From JADJGC01 sp964576925 (GTDB taxonomy: Bacteria; Zixibacteria; MSB-5A5; CAIYYT01), in the NCBI GenBank assembly GCA_964576925.1, contig CAZNWJ010000002.1:1-64000 (forward strand): DNA of 64,000 bases. Direction: 5' to 3'. Shown here one piece after another: positions 26,874-35,723 of this stretch (its first letter is position 1; each line of letters begins with the position of its first letter). The translations under genes were made by a program, and so were the position numbers. The notes beneath the pieces were generated by a model that saw nothing but the letters and a program-made list of their open reading frames with translations, did no database searches and was not told the origin of the DNA.

Positions 26874-28377
26874 GACGTTTCTTAACAACGGCAAGAATTA
26901 TACCCGCAAGAAGGCTGACGGCAAGGCAAATCTTGCCGAGAATTGCTCCATGTTTTTGAAAGAGAGTGACTTCCCCGCGATGGCCGATTTTGCCGACGAG
27001 GAACGTCTTTTCGCCTAATCTAGTTTTTGAAATGACGCGGCCAAAGGGGTCGAAAATGGCGCTGACGCCGGTGTTGGCGGCGCGGACGATCCAGACGCGG
27101 TTTTCGACGGCGCGAAAGATCGGGATGGCGGCGTGCTGGTACGGGCCGGCGGTTTCGCCAAACCAGTCGTCGTTGGTAATGACAGTGAGAAAATCAGCGC
27201 CGGAGTTGACGAGGTCGCGGACGAATTCGTTGTAGGCGATTTCGAAGCAGATCAAGGTGCCGAACTTGCGGCCGTGGGATTCGAAGAGGATCAGGCTGTC
27301 GCCGGGGTGGAAATCAGAGATGTCGAGCGCGAGGCGTTCTTTGACAAACTCGCGGAACTTGGCGATAGCATTGATCTTCTCGGCATACGGCATATGCTCG
27401 CCGAACGGCACGAGCCAGTGCTTGTCGTAGATGCGGGGGTCGCGGCCTTCGGGAGTGAAGAAATAGGTCGAATTGAAATAGCGGCGCGCGCCGTCGGGGG
27501 CTCGGTCCATGTGCAGCGCGCCGGTCATGATATCGACGTTGTTGCGACGTGCCATGGCGGCGATCCAGTTCATGTACGGCGGTTCGAGATTGAGATACAT
27601 CGGCGCGGCGCTCTCTGGCCAGACAAGCAATTTGGCGCCGGCGGCAGCAGCCTGCGTGCAGAGAGTATCGTACGTGGTGAAGTTGTGATCGGCGCGGCCG
27701 TTTTGCCATTTTTCGGTGATCGGGATATTGCCCTGGAGCGCGGCGACCTCGAAGTCAGGATCAAGCGCCGTGAAGCGCGTCGCTCCCCAGAAGTAGGCGC
27801 CAGTGTAGAGCAGGAGCACGAGAACAAACAGGCTGATCGAGAGCGCCATACGGCGCAGATTGCCGTAGGCGTGATAGAGCAGCAAGCCGATGAGCACGAT
27901 GAAAAAGGTGATGACGGCATCACCGCTGATTTCGGCGAGCTGGACGATCACGGTATTCGAGGCCTGCGTATACGAAAGATTCTGCCAGGGAAAAGACAGT
28001 TGCGTGAGGCCGCGCATATACTCCATACCCACCCAGAGGAACGGCGCGATGATGAAGCCCTTGCGACCGAACTTGGAGGTGGCCGAACCGAGCAGGCCGC
28101 CGATCAGTCCGTAATAGACTGAATGGATAAGAATCAGCAGGATGACGCCGACGACGTTGACATAGACGACCCAGTAGAGCGTGAGAAAGGCGGTGACAAC
28201 TCCAAAGCCCCAGCCGCTGCGGAAGCCCTCGCGGAAACCGAGACCGCGAACGCTGGCAAAGAAGAGCGGGACGAAGAAATAGACCAAGAACCACAAAGGT
28301 GACGGCTCGAAGGCGAGGCTGAAAAACACCGCTGCGAGCAGAAGCAGGATCAGTCTTTGCGGGAACTTGAATTTCAT
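26833..28377 (-). CDS. lnt: Apolipoprotein N-acyltransferase Lnt
   Basis: Inner-membrane enzyme that adds the third acyl chain to lipoproteins. The 514 residues show an N-terminal set of about six membrane helices, then a nitrilase domain with the Glu-Lys-Cys triad. The general base Glu is in LLVWPESAAPMY, Lys is in YDKHWLVPFGEHMPY, and the nucleophile Cys is in GTLICFEIAYNEF. ITNDDWFGETAGPYQHAAIPIFRAVENR, described in two parts, is also typical. A last membrane helix (LAVSLLAGIILAVV) closes the protein. It lies 36 bases after purM. Confidence 0.97.
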   Translation of the reverse strand: MKFKFPQRLILLLLAAVFFSLAFEPSPLWFLVYFFVPLFFASVRGLGFREGFRSGWGFGVVTAFLTLYWVVYVNVVGVILLILIHSVYYGLIGGLLGSATSKFGRKGFIIAPFLWVGMEYMRGLTQLSFPWQNLSYTQASNTVIVQLAEISGDAVITFFIVLIGLLLYHAYGNLRRMALSISLFVLVLLLYTGAYFWGATRFTALDPDFEVAALQGNIPITEKWQNGRADHNFTTYDTLCTQAAAAGAKLLVWPESAAPMYLNLEPPYMNWIAAMARRNNVDIMTGALHMDRAPDGARRYFNSTYFFTPEGRDPRIYDKHWLVPFGEHMPYAEKINAIAKFREFVKERLALDISDFHPGDSLILFESHGRKFGTLICFEIAYNEFVRDLVNSGADFLTVITNDDWFGETAGPYQHAAIPIFRAVENRVWIVRAANTGVSAIFDPFGRVISKTRLGEKTFLVGKIGHRGEVTLFQKHGAILGKICLAVSLLAGIILAVVKKRHDTWQTDYRRSYR

Positions 28378-28413
28378 CTAAAGATCAGCGGCCGCTCGAG
28401 GATGAAGGAGACA

Positions 28414-29451
28414 TCAGCGGATCACGACCTGGCGCTTGCCCTTGACGATCTCACCGATCACTTGCGCCGGCGCTTTCTGTTGTTTGAGGATGCGCAGAGC
28501 GGCTGCGACATCGTTCTTCGCGAGCACGATCGTAAGGCCGATCCCCATATTGAAGGCGGAGAACATGTCTTCCGCGGAAATGTTGCCGCGTTCTTGCATG
28601 AAGGTGAAAAGCGAAGGTACGGTCCAAGCGGACTTGTCGATCATGGCCGTGCAATTCTTGGGCAAGACGCGCACGAGATTGCCGGGGATACCGCCGCCGG
28701 TGATATGCGCCAGGCCGTGGACGGCAATCTTCTCGCGCAACTTCATGATCGGTTTGAGATAACTGCGATGAACGGCCATCAGGGCCTGCGCGACGGTCTG
28801 ATCGAGGCCGGGAATGGGATCATCGGGCGTCAATTGGAGCGCCTCGAAAAAGAGGCGACGTGCCAGTGAGTAACCGTTGGTATGCAGGCCGGAAGAAGCG
28901 AGACCGATGACCAGATCGCCGGGTTTAATCTTGCTGCCGTCGACGATCTTGGCACGGTCGACGACGCCGACGATAAAGCCCGCGAGATCGTATTCGCCTT
29001 CGCTGTAGAACCCCGGCATTTCGGCGGTTTCACCGCCGATTAGGGCGCAGCCGTTTTCCTTGCAGGCGATCGCCATGCCGCGGACAACCTCGGCGACGAC
29101 GGCAGGACTGAGTTTTCCGGTCGCGAAGTAGTCGAGAAAATAGAGCGGACGCGCGCCCATGACGAGGATATCGTTGGTGCAATGATTGACGAGATCCTGG
29201 CCGACGGTATGGTGGATGCCGGTCATGAAGGCGAGTTTGAGCTTGGTGCCGACGCCATCGGCGGATGAGACGAGCACAGGGCTTTTCAGCTTCTTGAATT
29301 TGCCGTCGTAGAGACCGCCGAAACCGCCAATGCCGTTGAGGACGGCGGGATTATAGGTTTTCTTGACGAGTTGTTTGATGCGTTCGGTGGCCTCATCTCC
29401 TGAAGCGATATCGACGCCGGCAGATTTGTACGACAGTCCCTGTCCGCTCAC
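28414..29451 (-). CDS. purM: Phosphoribosylformylglycinamidine cyclo-ligase PurM
   Basis: ATP-dependent AIR synthetase, the fifth step of de novo purine synthesis. It shows LSYKSAGVDIASGDEATERIK, the ATP-grasp-like VSSADGVGTKLKLAF segment, GGETAEMPGFY and AHITGGGIPGNLVRVLP, all standard for PurM. I chose the GTG at 29451. It overlaps the HD-domain gene stop as GTGA and gives 345 residues, the usual length. The longer frame adds 22 residues without homology. Confidence 0.97.
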   Translation of the reverse strand: MSGQGLSYKSAGVDIASGDEATERIKQLVKKTYNPAVLNGIGGFGGLYDGKFKKLKSPVLVSSADGVGTKLKLAFMTGIHHTVGQDLVNHCTNDILVMGARPLYFLDYFATGKLSPAVVAEVVRGMAIACKENGCALIGGETAEMPGFYSEGEYDLAGFIVGVVDRAKIVDGSKIKPGDLVIGLASSGLHTNGYSLARRLFFEALQLTPDDPIPGLDQTVAQALMAVHRSYLKPIMKLREKIAVHGLAHITGGGIPGNLVRVLPKNCTAMIDKSAWTVPSLFTFMQERGNISAEDMFSAFNMGIGLTIVLAKNDVAAALRILKQQKAPAQVIGEIVKGKRQVVIR

Positions 29452-30152
29452 AACAATTTGTTTCCGTTGATATCCAATTCGAATTTCATTTTCAGGAATT
29501 TGGCCGCGTTGCGACACATTACCATACGCGTCAGGAAGATCTCAAAATACTCCATTACGGACGCGATTTTGTCGTCGATAGTGATTTCGAGAGTGATCGC
29601 CTGATGGTCGGGATCGACGCGCAGGAAGGAGGACTTGGCGCCGTAGTTGACTCGATCATGAATGTCGGAGCCGAGTTGCTCAAGATTACGCACGCGCGAG
29701 GAGTGGACGTCGGATTTGTCGGCGAGAATCACGGCCGCAGCGATATCGGAGACCGGGAGGATATCCATGTCATCGTGATTGCCGATAGCGGCAGCGATGT
29801 CGACGGCTTCTTCGGTGACCATGCCCATTTTGTGGAGCAGGCTGTAAGCGGCCATCGCGCCGGTTTGGGCGTGATATTCGCGATTGATAGCGTTGCCGAT
29901 GTCGTGCATGTAGGCGGCGATCGCGGCGAGCTGGCAGATACGCTCAGGCCGGCCGATGCGTTCGAGCACGTTGAAGGCGATCTTAGAAACGAGCTTGCAG
30001 TGGCGCAGGCCGTGTTCGGTGTAGCCTTGCTGGCCGAGGTAGTGGTCGGCTTTGACGATCCAGGCGGTGATTTCGTCGTTATGCATCACCTGGTCGATTG
30101 TCACCAGCTTTCCGTTGGTCAGAGTCTTATCCATTGGCGGCGTCCCATGCAT
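29448..30152 (-). CDS. HD-domain phosphohydrolase
   Basis: Probable metal-dependent phosphohydrolase. The HD pattern is intact: His in YTEHGLRHCKLV, the His-Asp pair in YMHDIGNAINREYH, His in GNHDDMD and Asp in ILADKSDVHSSRV. The 234-residue length and single HD domain resemble stand-alone nucleotide or nucleotide-signal hydrolases. The C-terminal part (VMEYFEIFLTRMVMCRNAAKFLKM) is unassigned. It starts at the ATG 30152, with an alternative ATG at 30134. It is 49 bases downstream of priA and couples to purM by GTGA. Substrate unknown. Confidence 0.85.
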   Translation of the reverse strand: MHGTPPMDKTLTNGKLVTIDQVMHNDEITAWIVKADHYLGQQGYTEHGLRHCKLVSKIAFNVLERIGRPERICQLAAIAAYMHDIGNAINREYHAQTGAMAAYSLLHKMGMVTEEAVDIAAAIGNHDDMDILPVSDIAAAVILADKSDVHSSRVRNLEQLGSDIHDRVNYGAKSSFLRVDPDHQAITLEITIDDKIASVMEYFEIFLTRMVMCRNAAKFLKMKFELDINGNKLL

Positions 30153-30201
30153 AGGTGTTGGAAGTTAGCGACAACAAGCGCGTTGTCAAGGTTGATTGTA
30201 C

Positions 30202-32601
30202 TTACATCATATCGACCGGATCGACGTCGACCATAACCCGCTGTTTTGCGGTCGATTGGAAGTCCGGCTTGGCCAGGATAGCGCCGAGCATTCGCAGGAC
30301 TGTCGTCATGCGGCGGCTCTTAATGAGAATCTGGAAGCGAAAGTAGCTGCGGCGCTTGTGGATCGGCGCCGCGATCGGCCCCTGGACGCGGGCGAGATTG
30401 CCCAGAGCGGTCTGAACGGCGTTCTTGAGGCCACGGCTGACCTTGAGGGCGTGGGCGGCGTCGGTGGATTCGACGGCTAGCAGGACGACATGGACGAAGG
30501 GCGGAAAGGATAGCTCGAGCCGCTCGGCGATTTCGACGTCGTAGAAACCGAGGTAGTTGTGTTCCTGCGCCAGGAGCACGGTCTTGTCGTCTGGGTAAAG
30601 AGTCTGCAGAATCACCTGGCCAGCGAAGTTGTGGCGACCGGCGCGACCGGAGGCCTGGGTGAGGAGTTGAAAAGTACGTTCGCGGGCGCGAAAGTCGGGC
30701 AATTCGAGACTGGTGTCAGCGGTGATGATACCGACCAGGGCCACGTCGGGAAAATCAAAGCCTTTGGCAATCATCTGCGTGCCGAGAAGAATCCGCGCCT
30801 GCCCCGACTTGAATTTGTCGTAGATGGCGCGGAAGCTGCCTTCCTTGCGAGTGGAGTCGAAGTCCATGCGGAGGATGCCGACCTCGGGAAAGGCACGTCG
30901 AAGTTCTTCTTCCATTTTCTCGGTGCCGATGCCGCGATAGAGGAAGAGGTTGCTGCGGCATTTAGGACAGCTATCGGGATAAGGCTGGTCGTAGCCGCAG
31001 AGATGGCAAATCATGTTGTGGCGGATTTTGTGGTAGACCAGCGCGATGTCGCAGTTCTTGCAGGTCAGTTTATGTCCGCAGGCGAAGCAGTGCACAGATG
31101 GGGCAAAACCGCGACGGTTGAGCAAGAGCATGGCCTGCGCACCGACGGCGAGGGTGGCTTCGATCTGTTCGCGCAGTTCGGCGGAGAGATATCCATGGCC
31201 GCGCTTCTCGAAGCTCTTGCGCAGGTCGACGCGGCGAACGAGCGGCAGCGGGCGGTTGTCGATACGGTTGCTTAGCTCGAGCAGTTGATACTTCCCTGTC
31301 TGGGCGTTGTAGTACGACTCGATCGACGGCGTGGCGGAGCCGAGCACAACGGGACAGCCAAGTTGGCGCGCGCGATAAACGGCAAGATCGCGGGCATGAT
31401 AGCGCGGCGGCGGGGACTCCTGCTTGAAGGAGGCGTCATGTTCTTCATCGACGACGATCAGACCCAATTCAGGAAAGGGGGTGAACAGCGCCGACCGCGG
31501 GCCGAGCACGATGCTGATCTGGCGAGTGCGCGCCCTCTGCCAGACTTCAAAGCGCGCCTTGTCGGACATGCGCGAATGGACGAGCGCCAATCTTTCGGCG
31601 AAAATCTGTTCAAGTCGATAGTAGAGCGCTTGCGAGAGGCCAATCTCCGGGACCATAACGATGGCCTGGCGACCTGATGCGATCACGGATTTGATGGCTT
31701 CGATGTAGACCTCGGTCTTGCCGGAGCCGGTGACGCCATAGAGCAAAAACGGTGCGAATTTAGCGGCGGCAAGCGCGGCGTTGATAGCTTTGACCGCTAC
31801 GCGCTGCTCTTCATTCAGGTTCACTTCCTTAACCGCGCCGGTGGCTTTCGGTTCGATAAACGGGGCGGCTTCGGCAATTGAGATCAGGCCGGCGGATTCA
31901 AGCTGTTCGACTTGCTTTGGCAGAACGCGCGAATGACGTTTAAGGGTGCGCAAATCCGTCGGTCCGTGTTGTGCGAGATACTCCAAGGCACGGAGTTGGG
32001 CGGCAGCGGGTTGGAAGCTGTCGTCTTTTCCGTTCAGAATTCTGGCGACCGAGGTTGATTCGTCGACGCGTCCCCGCCGGACTTGCCAATAAGGTGTTAC
32101 AAGCTGCCGGTCGATCAGGCGGCGAAGGTGAGCGGGACGAAGCTGTGTCAGGCGCGAGGCCGGCAAGATCCTGCGCCGACCCAGGTGTTTGAGCAACTCT
32201 TGAGCGGCCTTGTCACCGGCTTGTGCAGCCGACTGCAGCGACTCCCGCGACGAGACGGACAGGTGTTGCTGCAGTCGCGCCGAGAGCGGTTGCGGCAGAT
32301 AGGATTGAATCACATCGGCAACGGGCGCCAGATAGTAATCAGAGATGAAGCGACAGAACACGAGCTCGGCAGCACTCAAGACAGGTTCAAGATCGGGAAA
32401 GGAAGTGATCGATTTCACCGGTCCGTCGTAGCCGACTCCCGTAGCGGTGACGACACCGAGGGCACTGCGGCGGCCGAGCGGTACGACGACACGGCGACCG
32501 AGGACATGGTCAGAGTCGCAGTCGGCAGGGAGCGCGTAGGTCAGAGGTTTCTTGATCGATCCAAAGAGCGAGACTTCGACGAGGTGCTTTTCGGCGGCCA
32601 T
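30202..32601 (-). CDS. priA: Primosomal replication restart helicase PriA
   Basis: 3'-5' superfamily 2 helicase that reloads the replisome at stalled forks. An N-terminal 3'BD domain (HLVEVSLFGSIKKPLTYALP) is followed by Walker A LYGVTGSGKTEVYIEAI, Walker B VVDEEHDASFKQ and GSATPSIESY. The zinc-binding cluster CFACGHKLTCKNCDIALVYH...MICHLCGY...SCPKCRS has eight cysteines in four pairs. The C-terminal helicase motifs include LLGTQMIAKGFDFPDV and QASGRAGR. The ATG at 32601 gives 799 residues, and a TTG at 32640 would add 13. Neither has a strong ribosome site. Confidence 0.97.
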   Translation of the reverse strand: MAAEKHLVEVSLFGSIKKPLTYALPADCDSDHVLGRRVVVPLGRRSALGVVTATGVGYDGPVKSITSFPDLEPVLSAAELVFCRFISDYYLAPVADVIQSYLPQPLSARLQQHLSVSSRESLQSAAQAGDKAAQELLKHLGRRRILPASRLTQLRPAHLRRLIDRQLVTPYWQVRRGRVDESTSVARILNGKDDSFQPAAAQLRALEYLAQHGPTDLRTLKRHSRVLPKQVEQLESAGLISIAEAAPFIEPKATGAVKEVNLNEEQRVAVKAINAALAAAKFAPFLLYGVTGSGKTEVYIEAIKSVIASGRQAIVMVPEIGLSQALYYRLEQIFAERLALVHSRMSDKARFEVWQRARTRQISIVLGPRSALFTPFPELGLIVVDEEHDASFKQESPPPRYHARDLAVYRARQLGCPVVLGSATPSIESYYNAQTGKYQLLELSNRIDNRPLPLVRRVDLRKSFEKRGHGYLSAELREQIEATLAVGAQAMLLLNRRGFAPSVHCFACGHKLTCKNCDIALVYHKIRHNMICHLCGYDQPYPDSCPKCRSNLFLYRGIGTEKMEEELRRAFPEVGILRMDFDSTRKEGSFRAIYDKFKSGQARILLGTQMIAKGFDFPDVALVGIITADTSLELPDFRARERTFQLLTQASGRAGRHNFAGQVILQTLYPDDKTVLLAQEHNYLGFYDVEIAERLELSFPPFVHVVLLAVESTDAAHALKVSRGLKNAVQTALGNLARVQGPIAAPIHKRRSYFRFQILIKSRRMTTVLRMLGAILAKPDFQSTAKQRVMVDVDPVDMM

Positions 32602-32663
32602 GCGGGCAATATAGAGCGGGGTCAGAGAGATGACAATCAATTGTCGGGCGGCGCAATGAGATG

Positions 32664-32694
32664 AAAAAGCGGGAGCGCGTCTGCGCTCCCGCTT
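32664..32694 (-). terminator. Intrinsic terminator after the TPR protein gene
   Basis: A perfect 12-base stem (32667-32678 with 32683-32694, arms aagcgggagcgc/gcgctcccgctt) and four-base loop is followed on the minus strand by a T-run. It lies 25 bases past the TPR gene stop and upstream of priA, so priA should have its own promoter or depend on read-through. Confidence 0.92.
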
Positions 32695-32718
32695 GTGATG
32701 TCCAAACTCGAGAACGGC

Positions 32719-33990
32719 CTATTGCTTGGCCTTTGCGGCGGCCTGTTCGGCCTCGGTGCGCATGCCTTTGCGCTGATAGAGGATTGAGAGCTGATCCCAG
32801 CAGTCCTTGTTGCCATCGTCGACTTCGACGCATTTCTTATAGGCTTCGAGTGCCTCGACTTCTTTCTCGGTGAAGAAGGCCGTAGTGCCATACCAGTACC
32901 AGTACAAGGCGTCGTTCTTCTGCGTTTCAGCCGCCAGTTTGAAGTCTTCGTAGGCCATTTCGTTGAATGACTTGCGCTTCTTCGTCAGCTCTTCCTTGGC
33001 GGCCAGCAAAGCGGCGTCTTTGGGCTTCAATTGCAGCAGGCTGTCGAGGACAGCGGCCGAGTCGCGGATCGCTTCGCTGGTGGCATTGCGCATGTTCATC
33101 ATGCCGCGCTGGAAGCGGATATCGGCGTTGTTGGGATTGATCGCGAGCACACGCTCCATCGACGCAGCGAGGCCAGCCATGTCCTGCAGGGACTGATAAC
33201 ACATTGCCTGATTGATGAAGGCGGCTTCGGCGTTGAGCGAGTCAAGCTCGCCGAATTCGCCGTAGTAGCGAGCGGCTTTGGCGTATTCCTTGGCCTCGAA
33301 ACAGACATTGGCGAAGTCGTAGACCATGCGCGCATCCTTGGGATTCAATTGATAGCTGCGCTCATAGTGCTTGATCGCTTCCTGCGGATTACCCAGTCTT
33401 TCCTCGACGAGAGCGAGGTTGGTCCAGACGCCAGCGACCGTGTCATCGATGACGACGCAGTCGTTAAAGGCGCCCTTAGCCTTGGCGAGGAGTTGTTGCA
33501 TCAGGTCGTTGTCTTTGGCCTTTTGAGCCGAATCGGTAGCGGCTGCCACGACACCTTTGAGAGAGTCAACCACGCGGAGGTTAGCGACGCCAACATCGAA
33601 GTTCTTCTTCAATTCCGACAGGCGGGTGTCGCGAATCTGCTTGGCCATATTGTCTTTTTCGCAGCGCTTCTGGAGTTTTTTGTCCCCGGTTTCCGAGGCG
33701 CGGGCGCAGATTTCTTCGAATTTCTTGAATTCGACCATCATGTCAGCGAAGCGGGCGCGTTCGGCGTGGATCAGGCCGAGATAGAAATGGGCTTCGATGG
33801 GATCCGGGTAATTGGTGACGGCATCTTTAAGCAGTTCTTCGGCGCGATCGAAGTCTTTATCTCGTTGCGACAAATAGATTTTTGCCGACCGGACGAGAGC
33901 ATCGTAGGGTAAGGCGGCCTTTTCTTCTGCAAGGCCGGTGACTCCCATGATTAGCACCAAAATCAAACCTGTTGTCAGGATACGCTTCAT
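32719..33990 (-). CDS. Secreted tetratricopeptide-repeat protein
   Basis: Exported TPR scaffold protein of 423 residues. A signal peptide (MKRILTTGLILVLIMGVTGLA) leads into TPR-like helices. Examples are FDRAEELLKDAVTNYPDPIEAHFYLGLIHAERARF, quoted in pieces, VWTNLALVEERLGNPQEAIKHYERSYQLNP, and a C-terminal unit ending in DGNKDCWDQLSILYQRKGM. About eight to nine repeats can be made out. An AGGAGG site precedes the ATG, and a strong terminator follows. Such proteins usually mediate protein-protein contacts in the periplasm. No specific partner is indicated. Confidence 0.85.
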   Translation of the reverse strand: MKRILTTGLILVLIMGVTGLAEEKAALPYDALVRSAKIYLSQRDKDFDRAEELLKDAVTNYPDPIEAHFYLGLIHAERARFADMMVEFKKFEEICARASETGDKKLQKRCEKDNMAKQIRDTRLSELKKNFDVGVANLRVVDSLKGVVAAATDSAQKAKDNDLMQQLLAKAKGAFNDCVVIDDTVAGVWTNLALVEERLGNPQEAIKHYERSYQLNPKDARMVYDFANVCFEAKEYAKAARYYGEFGELDSLNAEAAFINQAMCYQSLQDMAGLAASMERVLAINPNNADIRFQRGMMNMRNATSEAIRDSAAVLDSLLQLKPKDAALLAAKEELTKKRKSFNEMAYEDFKLAAETQKNDALYWYWYGTTAFFTEKEVEALEAYKKCVEVDDGNKDCWDQLSILYQRKGMRTEAEQAAAKAKQ

Positions 33991-34071
33991 TCAGACTCCT
34001 CCTCTTCGTGACGAAAGTCACAAACAATCGACGGAAGCTAATGCCTGCCTGCAGGCATGTCAAAGAAATAA

Positions 34072-35412
34072 TCAGCCGTTGAAACGCACGCGGAAGCGCA
34101 GCACGGTCTCCTTGTCGGCAGGCGCGGGCACGCTGAATTCCACCAATCGCGCGTTTTTCTTGATGTATTCGGCGTTGGCTTCGAGAATCTGCCAATCGCC
34201 CCAAAGGTTGTAGCGCACGGCAATCGTGACGGCGTCGGTCTTGCGATTGCGGATTTTGACTTCGATGGTCTCCTCATGGACACGGTCGGAAATCCGGCGC
34301 GATTCGACGACGGCGGTTTCGCCGACGATGTCGAAGGCGTTGCCGACCTTGAGTTCGACCTCTTCGTTGCGCGGGGTATGGTCGATCATATCTTCGCCGA
34401 GAAATTCGTCGGAGCCGTCGCTGTCGGATTTCGTGAGCCGCACCTTGCCCGCCGGCAGCGGCATGCCAAGACCGCTCTCCTGCGAGTTCTTGAACGCGAC
34501 GACGACGTTGACATCGGTCATGCCTTGATAGGCGTTGTAGCGGTAGATTTTGCGCACCGGCGTGGAGGCCGGTTCGAAGAGGCTGACCTGCTTGGTTTCG
34601 TTGTTGGCGATAGTCGTCGGACGGCCGAGCGTATAGAGGTGGTATTCGAAGAACGCTTTTTCTTCGAAACCGGGCGCGGCCATCGCAGCCATGCGCTCAT
34701 CCATCATTCCCTTGGCCAGCGGCCGTTGCTGGACGCGGTTGACGTCGCCGGCAACCAGTTTGAGTTTGGCATCCCGATAAGTTTTCCCGGACCGATTGTC
34801 GAGCGAAACCCAGCCGCTGAGGCGGAGGTTCTTGTCATCCTTATCGAGAGCTGCGATGTACTCGGCGTGCCAGCCGATGTTGGAGGTCAAGTAGCTGACC
34901 TCGGCTTCTTTCTTGCCGGAAACATCGCTGGAGATTTGCCACTCCAGGGTTGGGACAACGATGAGTCCCTCGGGGAGTTTGGGTGCAGTGACCGTGAGCA
35001 TCTCGAGTTGATTGATCAGGCGCACCGAGCCGTTTTCGAGCTGCAGCACGAGATACCCGGAAGACGAGGACAGGAACTTGCCGGAAACGACGTCGCCGTT
35101 CTTGAGCACGATATCAATGGAACTGCCGAGGTACTTCTGGAGGATCTTCTCGGCTGAGACAAGATCGTACTGGAAATTCTGTTCGAGCAGTTCAACGCGA
35201 TCATTGGAGCGCAAGCGGAAATGAACTGACGTCGGATCGATAAAGGCGGCGACATCGGTCATACTCAGGCGGTTAATCCCCTTCTGAAGGTCGAGGGAGC
35301 GGCCCTCCTTCACGAGGGCTAGATCGTTATTGTAGACGGTGATGGCTACGTCGTCGGCAACCGCAGTGGCGGTGGCGAGCACGAGAGTCAGAAAGAGAGC
35401 GAGCTTGAACAT
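34072..35412 (-). CDS. Exported DUF4139-domain protein
   Basis: Protein of unknown function, 446 residues, with a signal peptide (MFKLALFLTLVLATATAVA). The N-terminal beta domain (DDVAITVYNNDLALVKEGRSLDL) and the large C-terminal DUF4139 domain (EVSYLTSNIGWHAEYIAALD, GWVSLDNRSGKTYRDAKLKLVAGDVNR) are typical of the family. That family includes mucoidy-inhibitor-A relatives in eukaryotes and bacteria. It is followed after 81 bases by the TPR gene with no terminator seen between, so the two may be co-transcribed. The biochemical role is not known. Confidence 0.85.
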   Translation of the reverse strand: MFKLALFLTLVLATATAVADDVAITVYNNDLALVKEGRSLDLQKGINRLSMTDVAAFIDPTSVHFRLRSNDRVELLEQNFQYDLVSAEKILQKYLGSSIDIVLKNGDVVSGKFLSSSSGYLVLQLENGSVRLINQLEMLTVTAPKLPEGLIVVPTLEWQISSDVSGKKEAEVSYLTSNIGWHAEYIAALDKDDKNLRLSGWVSLDNRSGKTYRDAKLKLVAGDVNRVQQRPLAKGMMDERMAAMAAPGFEEKAFFEYHLYTLGRPTTIANNETKQVSLFEPASTPVRKIYRYNAYQGMTDVNVVVAFKNSQESGLGMPLPAGKVRLTKSDSDGSDEFLGEDMIDHTPRNEEVELKVGNAFDIVGETAVVESRRISDRVHEETIEVKIRNRKTDAVTIAVRYNLWGDWQILEANAEYIKKNARLVEFSVPAPADKETVLRFRVRFNG

Positions 35413-35723
35413 ATTGCTTTCTCCTCATTGTACACTATTGACGGGACAAATATCCCGGCGGTCGCGGCAACTCTGTATTCCCGGCGCACGCGGCCGCTTG
35501 GCTTTCTTGATATGAAATACAAACAGGAGCGGCAAGATATTCCCCAAACTACGGCCGACTGCTGCGCCTGAATTCCGATAGCGGCAGTTCACAATTGCGC
35601 GCAAGAGACCAAAATCAACAGAGGCTTGAGGCAGGATCTGCTAAGACAAGAACTACAACATCCAAGGTGATGGGAGTTTACGGGATGAACTAGTTTGAAG
35701 AGCGATAAAAAGACGTTGGCAAC
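35413..35723. other. Intergenic region between the DUF4139 gene and the PAS kinase
   Basis: These 311 bases hold the upstream region of the DUF4139 gene and the downstream end of the kinase gene. I see no gene, no clear terminator and no recognisable regulatory RNA. Confidence 0.4.

Noticed and set aside
34043..34060. Palindrome atgcctgc/gcaggcat between the TPR and DUF4139 genes as a terminator
   Set aside because: The loop would be only two to four bases, and no T-run follows on either strand.
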